From: Pseudocercospora fijiensis CIRAD86
Taxonomy: Eukaryota; Ascomycota; Dothideomycetes; Mycosphaerellales; Mycosphaerellaceae
Assembly (NCBI RefSeq): GCF_000340215.1
Contig: NW_006921552.1
Coordinates: forward strand, 361,074 to 425,073
Length of the DNA: 64,000 bases
Direction: 5' to 3'
A program made the translations under genes and the position numbers. Shown here one piece after another: positions 32,930 through 44,910 of the stretch (position 1 is the stretch's first letter; every line of letters begins with the position of its first letter). The notes below the pieces were generated by a model that saw only the letters and a list, made by a program, of their open reading frames with translations, was not told the origin of the DNA and made no database searches.

Positions 32930-35330
32930 TTCTCTCCTTCGACTCTAAAAGCCCTTATTACCCTAACCGTATCTACTACTACTCTACCTCTATCGAGCTA
33001 TCGTATTACGAGTTCTAAACTTCGGTACGCCGTACTAGAATATTGCGCTTACTCTACTATTATCGCTAATATATCGCTAGTAACTATAGAGCGTAAGAGC
33101 CCGGAGCGTAAGAGCCCGGAGCGCTAGAGCCCGGAGTACTAGTACTCTTCTACCCGTACGAGTTCTAATTAAAGCGATTACGCCGCTATATAGCCTATTA
33201 TATACAATCTACCTTATAGTTTAGTTATACTATAGCTCCCGAGCACTACTAGTCTAGATGTAGAGCTAGACTATATAACCTAATTCTAGTATATCGAGGA
33301 CCTTAGGATTTGTCCTCTAGCTCTCGCTATAGGTAGTCTCAATATACGTACTACTCGAAATATACGCCTCGAGGTCCTAACTAGCTTAGTCCTTAGATCT
33401 ATATACTTCTCGACGCTTAGTATCGCGCGTAGCGCGAGATAGCCTAGTCTTACGAAGCGTCTAGTACTAGCCTTTACCTCCGCGCTCTACGAGCTATAGT
33501 AACCGACCTTTATCGCGGGTACTAGCGCGTCGCTAAGAAGCAAGATAAGTATAAAGACGATACCCCCTAGGGTAGCGTATACTAGGATACTCTAATCTTC
33601 TTATCTTATAGCGGATCTTTAACGAGCTTAAGCCTAACGAAGTAGTATCCTAATGTCTATAAGAGTAAGAGGCGGCTTATTAAAGACGAGCTAAGGCTCT
33701 TAACTAAAAGGAGAAGAACTAACTCGCTACCTAGCGCGCTATTAACGCCTAGTAAGCGAAATTGCGCGCCGTCGAAGCCTAGAAGAAGCGAGTAGAGGAG
33801 CGACGTACTACTCGTAAGATACGAGAGGAAAAGAAAGAAAAGGAGAAGCGAGAAGAATAGCGTAAGCTCGAAGTAAGCGAGATCTTTCTACTTCTATACC
33901 GTCGTTTCTCGCTAACCTCTACCTAGAAGCTATACTAGGTCGGCGCCGTCCTAGCGCGGCCTCTACGTTCTCGACTTCTCTATTATAGCGAAGTCGGTTA
34001 GCTCCTAAACTACGTAAACAAGTCCGTCGTTAAGCTTTAGGCCGGCAATTATAGTCTTAGCTAGGGTCGAAACAGCTAGGCTACCTAGTAGACTATCCTC
34101 GAGTCTCTATATAGCCTAGAGGCTTATTTTGCCCTATACTAGATAAAGCGCGAGTACGATATCGAGGCTAGAAAGCCTCTTATAGAAGGGTATATAGATA
34201 CCTCGCGTACTATAGCGGCGCTAAATAATATCGGCGTCTAAGCCCTAAGCAACCTAGCGCCTTCGATAAGCGAGGTTATTAGGCTCGAGGAGTACCTATA
34301 TATCCTATATAAGAAAGCGCGGTCGCTCGTAGGATCTAGCGCTTTCGGCGAGTAGTAGGAATCTACTACCGCTACCCTACGAAACGATATATTACGTAAG
34401 CAGGTTATCGCTAGATTAAATATAATATATCCTAACCTCCCGCTAGTAGCTTAGTATACTATAGGTCCGGCGCTCGTATCTACTACTCTCTACTAGGCTA
34501 TTAACTACAAACCGGACGATAGTAACGCCTTCGGTATTCTATACTAAAATAGACTTACGATATACTAGACCCGCCTAGACCGTCGCGTACGTCTTGCCCG
34601 CGCGCTCGCGCGTTAGCCTCGCTCCGGCCTTCGCGGCCTCTTTACGCTACTAATATAGGTACTATAGAAGGAGGCGTAAGTATAGTTTCTTAGTAGAGTA
34701 CGGTTGTTTATACCTACTAACCGTAAACTAGGGCTATATAGATCTATACTAACCTCCTTTAATTTCTCCTTACGACTATTACTAACTAGAGTCCTCTACT
34801 CGTACTCGTAGTAAAGGCGCTCGATAATAACGTTTAGGCACCGATATTTAGTAGTAAGGCTACTAGCTGCCTCTTTATCGACGACCTAGCGCCTACGAGC
34901 GTAGAGGACCTAATCTCTAAGATTAAGGCTAGTAAGCGCGATACTAATATATTCCGGCTCTAGTCTACCTCTACTAACGATAGTAATATAGGTCTTACTA
35001 CTAGCCTTAAGAACCTACTCGACCCTCCTACCGATTAGGAAGTAGATAGCGGTAATAAAAGAGATAAGGTAGGGGTAGAACTAGCTTAGTCGGAGTACTA
35101 AAATGCTTAGTCGCAATACTAGCCTAATAAGCTAATCGAACTTATAGGTAACGAGGGTAACGGCTAGCTAGAGGAAGGAGATACGATAGGATTAGGATCG
35201 GATAACTAGGCCGATACCTAGTTAGAGGATAGCGATATAGTAAGAGTAGAGAACGACGCGCTACTCGACGATAGAAGCGAGTAATAGCGTACTAGTAATA
35301 GCTAGCAAGTAATATATATTAAGCGGAGGC
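32930..35330 (+). pseudogene. Large unidentified coding relic with charged coiled coil
   Basis: Frames interrupted by TAG and TAA cover most of this stretch. Near 33,780-33,870 the translation is a long charged segment (KKRVEERRTTRKIREEKKEK) that should form a coiled coil. Later parts read TRTIAALNNIGV and VIRLEEYLYILYKKARSLVG. The first part, around the five-residue repeat, is in another frame, so at least one frame change or intron is present. I do not recognise the family. Confidence 0.45.
33089..33133 (+). repeat. Three-copy 15-bp tandem repeat (ERKSP)
   Basis: GAGCGTAAGAGCCCG is repeated three times, the third copy with GCTAG for GTAAG. In one frame it encodes Glu-Arg-Lys-Ser-Pro repeated, within the coding relic at 32,930-35,330. 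Confidence 0.85.
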
Positions 35331-36221
35331 GAGAGTACCCGCCGCTCTAGCGGTAGGCGCGGCGGAGTTATAAGCCGTAAGGGTCTGTTAGACCTTAGAC
35401 GTAGTAATTGCTATGTTTAGGTATATTATTATAGCAAAATAAAGGTTATAAGGTATAGCTTCTACGGCCTTCGTAGGCGTCTTAAAATTCTAGTTTATAT
35501 AGTATACGGGCGCATCTTTAACTAAACTATACCTTCTATAACTAAATATTACCTAAAACTAGACTAAATTACGCTATTTCGATAAACAGGCATACGATAA
35601 TATAGATAGGCTTATTTAATCAATTCTTACTAAATAAACAGGCTTGTTTAGCTAAGCGATATAGATTTGATTAACTACTAACGGGCGTTAACGGAGTCTA
35701 TATACCTAATAGTTAGAGGCCCCTACGTTTCTAATACGTATCTAACCTACTCCTAAACGCAATCCGACTACTACGTAGTTAGATATAATAATAGCATACG
35801 GTATATAGAGTATGCAAAGGCCTCTAGACGTATACTATATAAGGCTAACTGTAGTTTAGAGATATAGAGTCCTAATAATATAGAGTAGAAGTTGTTCTTA
35901 GTTAGAGGCGGATAGAAACGCATGCCTCTACTTCTTATTAGTCGCCTCGCTACCGCCGTCCTAGAGGCAATATAAACACCTAGATAGTAGCTCGAGCGTA
36001 CCGTTATCGATAGCTACGAGCAATAGTTATTAACTTACCTTTATTGTTATTAATATCTTATATCTAGCCTATATCGTCGCTTCTTCCGCCGTACAGACTT
36101 ATAAACTATAGTAATTTTATATATAGCGACCCTATTCCCGTTAATCTAGATAGGAATAGGCTTCTAGATATAACTATATCGAAGGGTAATATATAGAAGC
36201 TATTAGGTAGGGGCCCTATAG
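35331..36221. other. Spacer without recognised features
   Basis: AT-rich with a few TAAACAGGC blocks (35,583 and 35,635). No gene, RNA or repeat family recognised. Confidence 0.4.
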
Positions 36222-36795
36222 CTATTATATATTATATATTTAATATTTACTAGCTGTACTTGTGTTTAGTCCCGAGTTTGAGTAAATATCTATATTTAAT
36301 CTATATCTAGTACTATATATAGTTAAGTCTATAGCAAAGGCTAAGCCTGTATCCTTGTCTGTCCTAGAGCTAGAAGGGTACTTCTAGAATTAGACCTCCC
36401 GAATTCGGGGCACAAATAAGGCTATAGGAGGGGATGCAGTAGGATCTCTTATAACTAGAATGTGCTTTTAAAAAGGCGCGGACATCCTTTCTTCTTCCTA
36501 GGGCTAGCTAGAGGGTCTATATATACTCTCTTTAAGGATTAGCTATATATACTACCCTAGCTGTCTTCGATATCTAAGTCCTTCTAGGTAAGCCTTTATT
36601 AGAAATAGCTAAAAGGGCATTGTAGAATAGATAAGAGGTAGCCTATACCCTATAGTAAGGTAAGCATTTCCTCGGGTACGGTATAGCGAGTAAATATACT
36701 AAATATTCGAATATTTACTAACCTTACATTTAGAGTTATATTTAATACTAAAGATAAATCTAAATTGAATTAGATTCAATATTTAATATCTATAA
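36222..36795. mobile_element. Non-autonomous derivative of the 27,425-31,095 transposon
   Basis: The left 150 bp matches the left end of that transposon and the right 90 bp matches its right end. TACTTCTAGAATTAGAC occurs in both at the inner side of the right end. The roughly 570-bp length and lack of a transposase fit an internally deleted (MITE-like) copy. It keeps more CA and TG dinucleotides than neighbouring DNA. Confidence 0.65.
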
Positions 36796-36799
36796 GCAG

Positions 36800-38600
36800 G
36801 GCTCTTACGGACAAACCAATTACATAAACTACTAGTCTTTAGCGTATTTTAATCCTCCTACTATACTAATAGTATACCTTACGTATATACTTCTAGTATA
36901 TACTATTCATCTTAGACCGATAGTTCTATAGCTAGCCGAATGCGGTTTTAATATTAGTATTACGCTACGCCTTAAACTCTGTATATATAGATTAGATATA
37001 TAGAAGCCTAGTAACTATCTTAGCTACTATATTAGTAAATGTTAGTTTATAGTTAGTAGTAATAGTAACGCTAGCGCTATAAAGACTAGGTTTCTAAGTT
37101 AAAAGGCGGCACTAGCGTTTATAGGCTAACTAGCGGAGTTTTAATTAGATTAGAAGATATATAAGTTCCTATAGATCTTAATATTCTTACTAAGCCTATA
37201 GAAACAACTAGTTATAGAGATTGCTTTGCTTAAGATTAGTACGTAGGCTATATAGTATAGCCGCTCTTTTAAGGTAGTTAGAGTAGAGGATATAGCTAAT
37301 ACGTAATCGTAGAAAGATTAAAACCAGTAAGTAGAGATTAAGATTTAATTAATAGAGCTATTGTTTATTTAGTATAGAGAGAGTAAGCTCTAGCCCTTAA
37401 ATAGCAAATACGATATTATTATATTTATAATACCTAGAAACAGCTTTAAGTTTAATTGTTAGCTTTAAACTTTCTATACCGCGCTTCCTAATAACGCCTT
37501 CGGAGGAAGTGCTATAGAGCCTCGCGGTAATAGATTCTAGTATCTTTACGCTTTTTTAAAGTGCTTTCCTCGATAGTATACTTAGCTACGTAAGAAGCTT
37601 AGAACACCCTAGCTAGCTATAGACATTATTATCTACTATCGTCTCTATAGTACTCGCTAGATTCCTAAGTTCGTTAGCGTTAGTTTAATAATAGAGCGCC
37701 TTACGTTAGCGGAGATAGATAATTATTACTATAGTCTCTAGAATAAATATATAGCGCTATTAATACACTACTACATTGTCTCTAGTAGCTCCGTTAGGAC
37801 CGTTACTTCTTAGAGATTTAAAATCGAGATCTACTTTATTAATAATACTAGAGTTATTATACTAGTAACTAAAGTTAGAACTCTAGAAAGTAAGCGTAAG
37901 AATAATATACTAAACTCCTGTCGTCCTTATAGTAGCTATTATATAATAGAATATAGCATTAGGTATAAATCTTATCCTTTCGCCCCCTATTTAATTTTCT
38001 AACTACTTAGTAGTGTCTTTGTCTAGATCTAGGTAGAGCTTATCGATTTCCATCTAATCTCTTACTTAGAAATTTTAGCGCCTTTCTAGCAAACTAGGGT
38101 CTAATATTAAGTACTAAAATAACTCTTCCGCTAGCATAGTATATAAAGCAACTGCAAAGCAGCCCTATATTGCGTTGTACTAGTTATACGCTATAATATA
38201 CCCAAATTCTAGTATATTCCTTATAACTCTTTATTCTTTAGGAGATTCTAAGAATAGAGTAGGAAGTAACGCTCTATTATATACTAAGGTAGAGGCTACT
38301 ATTAAAGGATCCTATAACTTATAGAAGATAGTAAGAGGTATAGAGGCTACTATAAGTCTAGGTACCTAGTTGAATTTCTAGTAGGTAGAGCATAAGGATA
38401 TCTAGAAGAAGTATTAGGTAGAGTTATAAAAGCAGACGTATAATATAGGCTTAAAACTATAGATAATACCTACAAATGTTAGTTTTAAAAAAGTTCTTAA
38501 ACATTCTATATTTTTATCCCTTTCTTCCTTTTATAAAACTCTAAACTAATATAACTTTAATAAGAATTTGTATCTTTTGTTAGCTCCTGCTATAGAAGCT
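36800..38600 (+). other. Unresolved AT-rich stretch, possible plus-strand coding relic
   Basis: A plus-strand frame with TAG stops is readable near 37,680-38,480 (for example VSLIIERLTLAEIDNYYYSL near 37,680 and SKRYRGYYKSRYLVEFLVGR near 38,330). No domain is recognised. The Copia 3' LTR should lie hereabouts, but I could not identify paired LTRs. Confidence 0.35.
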
Positions 38601-38609
38601 ATAATTGTC

Positions 38610-39088
38610 TAATAAGTTCCTAGAACTATAGCCCTAGGGTTGGCATAGTTAGGCTATTAGCTACTATCTCTTTTATTAGAGTATATTATACTATAGTCTT
38701 CCTTTGCTACTATAGACATCTAACCTTATTGAAGCTAACACTAACATATTTTATTTTCTTATAGGGGTAGGTATCTGTAATAAGGATTAAAGCTACTTAG
38801 TTATTATCTATAAGCTAAACAGGTCCGGGTTTAGTTGCTGAATTAGAGTTTCCTTCTATTATTAGTTAAAATAAGCACTCTCCTAAGCCCTAAGTATAGT
38901 CTATCTCCCCTAGGAGTACTACTAGGAACTAAGAATGCTTTGTATATATATTTATTACTATATACTTAGCTTCTATAGTTAATATAGCTACTAACTTTTG
39001 CTTTTTGCTTGTCTAGGAGACTAGTAATCTCTAGAGAAAGCAAATGCCTTTAAGGATTGAAACTCTACCTACCTAGCCTATTATATAG
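38610..39088 (-). pseudogene. pol: Copia RNase H relic (3' part of split Pol)
   Basis: The minus strand reads QTSKKQKLVAILTIEAKY (Copia-type RNase H, normally a K/RQ..vaLSTTEAEY block) at about 38,960-39,020, then VQLIDNN near 38,810 and EIVANSLTMPTLG near 38,640-38,680. This is the C-terminal end of a Copia polyprotein. It is separated from the reverse transcriptase part by an inserted LINE. Confidence 0.8.
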
Positions 39089-40363
39089 ATAGATAGATAG
39101 ATATTTCATTTGCCTATTGTAGTGCCTTTCGGCCTATACAGGTCTGTTTCTATATATTGTTTTAGGTAGGAAACTAACTTAGTTAGTAAAAACCTCCCTC
39201 CTATCCTATTTATAAGTATTAATCTTCCTCGTTTCCTTATTTTCCTTCCTCTAGGGTATACTAGTGTTATAGTTGTTACCCTCTAACTACCTTGCCTGCT
39301 GCCCTACCCTTCTTTCCCCCTCTTCTTCCCTCCTTCTTATCTACTCCTTAGTTTCCCTTGCTAGTACGAATTGTTATACAAATCCCTATTTAATAATCTA
39401 CTTTACTATCCTCTTTAGGTCTTCTTTGCTCTAGATTAGCTTGTCGTATTCCCTTTCTATTACTTTTAGTCTCTAATTACTTCTGCCTTCTAACTATTAA
39501 GGGCAGACTAGTAGTATATACTTAGGGTTCTAAGATTAGTAGCTATATTAGCAAGCTCTGCTTTCAATTCCTAGGACGTTTCTTCTAAATAGGTAAGATC
39601 TAAGTCTAATATGTTTAGATCTGATTTAGATAGCTAGGCTTGCCTCGGCCCTATTTAGGTCCTTATAGAGCTAGTAGTTGTATTAACTAAATTTAATTAG
39701 TGCCTTTAGGGTTCCTAGTCTAACTTGTGTTTTGTTCTATTCCTACTCCTATAGGTATCTAGCAATTGATTCTACTAGGCTTTGTTTCTCTCCCTTTAGC
39801 TTGTCTTCCTTTAGCCTTATATTTAGTCCCTAAAGCTCTTTCTCTAGCATTTCTCTTGTGAAGACTCTATATTGCTCTAGGTCTTTAACTTTCTAGGGAG
39901 TTATTTATAGTCTATCTCGCCTCCTAGTCCTAGTACACTAGGCTTTTATCTTGTCTAGTGCCTTTTAGATAGTCTGTTAGGCTAGGTATTCTATTGTCTT
40001 TGCTGTATATTAGTGTCTTAGTCCCTTGAAGTATTGTTTAACTAGTAGGATCCCTAATTCTATTTCTACTACCCTTGTTAGTATAGTTTTGTATGCTCCT
40101 AGGATTTTCTTTAGGCTTTAGGTTTAGGACCTGCTAACTAGTTGCTTAATCCTCTTTAGTGTTTTCTCCTAGGCTGTCTATATCTGTGCTCTATATAGCA
40201 TTGCTAGCTTAACAATTACTTTATATATAACTTTAGCTTTCTCGAATGTAGCCCCCTATATAGAGGCTGTAAGCCTATTAATAGATTGTATATTAGCATC
40301 TGCCCTTTGCTTTGCCTTCTTTACTTGTAGTCCCTAATTTAGTTTTAGTAGCCTATTATATAG
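39074..40363 (-). mobile_element. 5'-truncated Tad-like LINE with 15-bp target duplication
   Basis: Exact 15-bp direct repeats TAGCCTATTATATAG lie at 39,074-39,088 and 40,349-40,363. Between them the minus strand encodes the C-terminal part of a Tad1/I-type ORF2: INRLTASI.GATFEKAKVIY near 40,270, ILGAYKTILTRVVEIELGI near 40,055-40,108, then a coiled coil. The 3' tail on the minus strand is a TATC microsatellite next to the duplication, as many fungal LINEs end. The reverse transcriptase and endonuclease are missing, so the copy is 5'-truncated (about 1.26 kb). It splits the Copia gene. Confidence 0.88.
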
Positions 40364-42235
40364 TTAGAGTCTAAGTATTCTATTAGCTTTCCTCTATCCC
40401 TCCTAAATATTAAACCTAGGCTTAGGAATAATCTTATATATCTAGCTACTTTCCTAAGTGCCTTTAAATGTCTCTCTAATAGATCTAATAAATATAGGTA
40501 AAGTCTTCTAAGGGCAAAAGCAATATTAGGTATTGTTATAGCTACTAGCTATATATAGATACTATTTCAGCCTTAGTGCCTAGTCTTATTATGCCTTTCT
40601 TTATCTAAGGTATCCTTAGGCCCTTCTTGTTGTCTAGTAGTAACAAGGTTGAATAGACTATTTCTTTACTTATTCTTAAATTCGTAAGGTTTTAGTAGAT
40701 ATAGTATGCTTAGTATAGCTTTGTAGTACTATAAGATCTGTCTCTAGTAGGCTTTGTTCTAAGAACCTTAGGTAGCTTACCTAGGTCTTTTGTCTTAAGG
40801 ACATTACTTAATTCTTCTTAAACTAAAGGACATCCTATAGCCTTAGTACTATAATAGGTATGTTCTCTATACAAGCTAGAACTACTAGATTCTGTCCTTT
40901 ATAGACAAGCAAACATAGGTCTACCTCCGATAAATAGAAACCTATTTCCTCTAGCTTTAAGATATATAGTCTACTCTAGACTTTTACTTCTTGTTCTAAG
41001 CTATATAAGCTATTTAGGCATTTAGGGCTATACCTTTAGGAATTTCTACTTATATTATGGGAACTATAAAGATATCTTCTTATCGGGTACTCCTAGTAAA
41101 TACATCGTTAATATATGCTTAGTATAGTCCTAAATTATTATTATATATAGTAGCTATAATTACTCTAAGTGTATTATATCTAGCCCTTAGAGTAAATATC
41201 TCTTAGAAGTTAATCCTAAATTTCTAAGAGAATCCTACTATAGATAGTCTTACTTTAAACATATTAATTAATCTACTAATTAGTCTCTTTATACCCTATA
41301 CCTACTCTAATATAACTAGATTCGGCGCTCTTAGTAGAACTATCTATTTCTAGGTATAGTTACTTTCGATTATTATTAGTTCTTTCCTAATTGCTTCTTC
41401 CTATATATAACCCTATTTTAGATCTTATATCGCCTTTTAATAGATCTTCGGGGTTAGGGTTTCCTATTAATATATAATTCCTAGTATAATAGCAGGGAAT
41501 ACAACCTTGCTAGTATATATTAGAAGCTTATCTACCTAACCTATACCTAGATCTAAGTCTTTTATTGCATAGATAATAGCCCTATAGTACTTTAGTTCTA
41601 GCCTTCTAGGAATTTGCTATCTTCTAATCCTTCTAGTCTCTTCTATAAAGTTAGTCTTATAACTATAATATATATTCCGTCCTTTCTTAACTCTTTATTA
41701 GATGCTAATCTCCTTCTCTTTAAATTCTCCTTATAAGTATAAGTCTCCTAGCTATCCTACTAAGGTTTCGCCTAGCCCTAGTTTAGAGCCTACTATTTAT
41801 TTATTTTTTGTTTTGTTCTAGATGCTTTTTAATAATACCCCTAGGGTATTGTTAGTAACTAACCGATATTTACTTATACCCTTTAGTAGTATAGCTAGTT
41901 AGATATGTAATAGCTTAGGGTTTTAGAACTAGTTTCTTATTTCTTACTAGCCTACTAACTAGGTTTCTCGCTAGAGCTTAGCTTAGCTAGTTAAGTCTAG
42001 GATATTTATCCTCTATATTCTTCACTTTCCTATTTATAAACTAGATAGTAGTATTATAAGCTCTTATAGCCTTTATATTAGGCCTATCTAATAGCTATAT
42101 TATATATATATTAGGTATTTATCTAAGCAATATAGCGTCCTTGCCTCTATTTATTATCTTATTTAATCTAATTCTAATAGACTAAGATTTAGGATCTATA
42201 TATATAACTACTCTATATCCCGAAACCTTAAAGTG
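40349..42235 (-). pseudogene. pol: Copia Pol relic: integrase-RT linker and reverse transcriptase
   Basis: On the minus strand the translation shows VRLSIVGFS.KFRINF.EIFTL near 41,185-41,250, LYQAYINDVFTRSTR with EDIFIVP near 41,060-41,130 and EEIGFYLSEVDLCLLVYKGQ near 40,900-40,960. A degraded YVDD region follows at about 40,861-40,876. Further on are a TLVAITILNIAFALRRL-like block and GLIFRRDRGKLIEYLDSNY near 40,365-40,440. The order matches Ty1/Copia Pol. The integrase core and Gag are not visible; the element is truncated near 42,235. This region is AT-richer and keeps more CA and TG than the Gypsy element. Confidence 0.85.
41831..41852. repeat. TACCCCTAGGGTA palindrome in the Copia relic
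   Basis: AATAATACCCCTAGGGTATTGTT is an imperfect palindrome of the same type found five times in the Gypsy element (10,032, 13,291, 13,735, 17,789 and 21,059). Confidence 0.7.
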
Positions 42236-42298
42236 CAATATAGAGGGTCTTAGGGTTTACCTAAACTAAAAACGCCTCCTAACGAGTAGATTTAAAAC

Positions 42299-42800
42299 AT
42301 AAGACCTAACGATATACCCGATTTTTATAGCTTAGTATAGAAAGAGATCGCCGCTACGCGCGAGTAACTAGATTATACCTATACTACCGACCTAGAACTA
42401 CTCGCTAACCTACTTTAAGCTTATAAAGACGCTACTTACTTCCTCTCCGTCTCTCGTACTAGCCTTAGTACTACTCTTAACGACGCGAATACCTCTATCG
42501 TAGAAAAAGAAGATAAGATAGGCCGCCTTTAGTCGTAGCTCGCCTTTACTCGCTTAGGCGCCGCGATACCTACCTCGTACCTATTTACGCCTACTACTAA
42601 TAAGAGTAAGAAACTTAGCGATCTAGAACGCTTTACTAGTAAGCGTAAAGTATACGAAGACTATAAGATATAGGTTAAAATCCGCTTCTTTACTAACGCC
42701 GACTAAACTTAGATAAGCGTAAGTAAGTATATAAGACCTACTAAAAATACTACGCTGCCTTTTAATATAAGATTAGGTACGTAGAGTACCCCCGGACGTC
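42299..42800 (+). pseudogene. gag: LTR-retrotransposon Gag fragment
   Basis: From an ATA that was probably ATG (42,299) a frame with only TAG and TAA stops reads TTDLELLANLL.AYKDATYF near 42,390. Near 42,610-42,700 it reads KLSDLERFTSKRKVYEDYKI and VKIRFFTNAD. This resembles the start of fungal retrotransposon Gag proteins (a KLPDPxxFdGdRxxYedWk-type block followed by fLxNAD). It is cut off where the tandem array begins at 42,811. The superfamily (Copia or Gypsy) is not decided. Confidence 0.6.
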
Positions 42801-42830
42801 GCTAAGTAGCTTAGGGTACTATAGGGCACT

Positions 42831-42847
42831 TTAGGGTTAGGGTTAGG
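42831..42847 (+). repeat. Interstitial telomere-like repeat, unit 1
   Basis: TTAGGGTTAGGGTTAGG, the vertebrate/fungal telomere repeat on the plus strand. The same string stands at the same place in unit 2 (54,647-54,663). Confidence 0.85.
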
Positions 42848-42875
42848 CGTATAGCGGGCGTATAGTAGGGCGCCG

Positions 42876-43563
42876 GCGTCGGGCTAATTAGCTATAACTA
42901 GCGATACGGCAAGGGCCGCGGGCTAATTAGCTATAACTAGCGATAGGAACGCTCGCCCTCGCGCGCGACGTCGACGAGCTCTATTTACTATTTATCGCCT
43001 CCCTTATAGAACTATTCTCTATTTATTCGATATTATAATATCGAAGGTATAAAAGAATATATTCTCGCGCCTGCTCGTAGGCCGCCTACGTGTATTACGA
43101 GCTAAATAAGAAGGCGGTCGTATTCTAAGTCGTATCTCGAATGCGCCCGCGTCGGGCTAATTAGCTATAACTAGCGATATAGTAAGGGCCGCGGGCTAAT
43201 TAGCTATAACTAGCGATAGGAACGCTCGCCCTCGCGCGCGACGTCGACGAGCCCTATTTACTATTTATCGCCTCTCTTATAGAACTATTCTCTATTTATT
43301 CGATATTATAATATCGAAGGTATAAAAGAATATATTCTCGCGCCTACTCGTAGGCCGCCTACGTATATTACGAGCTAAATAAGAAGGCGGTCGCATTCTT
43401 AGTCGTATCTCGACTGCGCCCGCGTTAGGCTAATTAGCTATAACTAGCGATACGGTAAGGGCCGCGGGCTAATTAGCTATAACTAGCGATAGGAACGCTC
43501 GCCCTCGCGCGCGATATCGACGAGCTCTATTTACTATTTATCGCCTCCCTTATAGAACTATTC
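42876..43563 (+). repeat. 273-bp tandem repeat, 2.5 copies (unit 1)
   Basis: Copies start at 42,876, 43,149 and 43,422. Each contains the 26-bp block GGGCTAATTAGCTATAACTAGC plus GATA twice. 273 is divisible by three, and one frame is open apart from TAG, so the repeat amplifies a 91-residue block read into the helicase relic. A further fragment lies at 44,928-45,000. Confidence 0.88.
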
Positions 43564-43591
43564 TCTTAGAGTACTCTCTATAAGCTATACT

Positions 43592-44101
43592 GCGAAGATG
43601 CCCTCCGCGGCCTTCGCGAAGTAGTCTTAATAACTCGCTATACTCTATATGCCGCTAAGGACGCATTTAATAGCAAAGTCGGTATCTATACTAAGGTTAG
43701 TCTTGCCTTTATCCCTTTAACGCGCCGCCCGTTATATGCTAACCTAAGTAGGTTTATATCTACGGCGCGACTTTGTCTATACGTAGCTTCGCCGTCCGCG
43801 TTACTTTTAGTCTCCTCCGTACTAGTAAGAAAGTTCTATAGGAACCGCGAAGATGCCCTCCGCGGCCTTCGCGAAGTAGTCTTAATAACTCGCTATACTC
43901 TATATACCGCTAAGGACGTATTTAATAGCAAAGTTAGTATCTATACTAAGGTTAGTCTCGCCTTTACCTCTTTAACGCGCCGCCCGTTATATACTAACCT
44001 AAGTAGGTTTACATTTATAGCGCGACTTTGTCTATACGTAGCTTCGCCGTCCGCGTTACTTTTAGTCTCCTCCGTACTAGTAAGAAAGTTCTATAGGAAC
44101 A
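43592..44101 (+). repeat. 255-bp in-frame tandem duplication in the helicase (unit 1)
   Basis: Two copies start at 43,592 and 43,847. The first is free of stops in the frame CEDALRGLREVVLITRYTLY. The period equals 85 codons, so the protein region was duplicated in frame. The same duplication stands in unit 2. Confidence 0.88.
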
Positions 44102-44795
44102 GTTAAAGCGCCTTATCGCCGGCAGCTTAGTCGTTCTTATACTAATAAATAACAAGTTCGTATCTCGCGCTATTGTCGCTACTATTGCCGCTCGACTACT
44201 AGAGGGACTTTAGTAGAATCTACCTAAGCCTAATCTCGCCTTTACCCGTCCCGAGGAGTTAGAGCTAGATCCTACTATAGAATATCTTATAGTAGAGGAC
44301 TATAGCGGACTTTTCGAAGCTAATCGGCATACCTTACTTAGCCTTTAGCGTATAATGCGCGAGGGTTTCCCCTTATTAGAGCACCTCGTTAGTATATAGC
44401 CTTACATTTCGGCGCCTAAGTATATTAAAGTATAGCCGAAGCGAGATCTAAGCTCTATCCTAGTTAATAACTCTAACGAGAGCTTCGAGAATATTAATAT
44501 AGTTAAGCACTAGCCTTCTAAGCCTAATAGTACTCTAGACGCCTCCTAACTAGAAGCGCTCTATTATATTCTAACGGCGCGTCTTACTATTATTTAAGGC
44601 CTACCTAGTACTAGTAAGACCTATATCTCTATATAAGCTATTAAAGTAATACTCGAGAACTAGAATAAGGGAGATCTACTAATAATTATCGCTTGTTAGA
44701 CTAACTACGCTATCGACTAGTTTTTACGTTATATCGCTATATTCGAGGAAGAATTTATACGTCTCGGTAGTCGTAGTAAGGATAAGGATGTCGTT

Positions 44796-44910
44796 AAGCC
44801 GCTTCGTTAGGATACGACGAAGCGCTTCTAGTTAGTAAGCCGCTTCGTTAGGATGCGACGAAGCGCTTCTAGTTAGTAAGCCGCTTCGCTAGGATACGAC
44901 GAAGCGCTTA
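44796..44910 (+). repeat. 41-bp tandem repeat with hairpin, three copies (unit 1)
   Basis: Period 41 (copies at 44,796, 44,837 and 44,878). Each copy can fold because GCCGCTTCG is followed by CGAAGCGC after 11 bases. It replaces the rest of the helicase gene. Unit 2 has two copies only. Confidence 0.85.

Larger units (their letters stand above)
42876..44800 (+). pseudogene. NFX1/ZNFX1-type SF1 helicase relic, unit 1, truncated
   Basis: ZNFX1/NFX1-type helicases are UPF1-like RNA helicases; relatives work with RNA-directed silencing. The relic reads LLEGL.QNLPKPNLAF near 44,195, FPLLEHLVSI.PYISAPKYIK near 44,370 and LDAS.LEALYYILTARLTII near 44,536-44,597. The Walker A box GLPSTSKTY lies at 44,598-44,624 (two Gly changed to Ser). 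Motif Ia IIIAC.TNYAID lies near 44,680-44,717, and FIRLGSRSKDKDVVK near 44,756-44,797. Stops are TAG and TAA. It ends abruptly at a 41-bp repeat, so the Walker B half, later motifs and zinc-finger tail are missing. Upstream lie two sets of in-frame tandem duplications. One frame change is needed near 44,098. Confidence 0.88.

Noticed and set aside
44796..44910. 41-bp hairpin repeats as a CRISPR array
   Set aside because: There are no distinct spacers; the whole 41-bp unit is repeated and the host is fungal.
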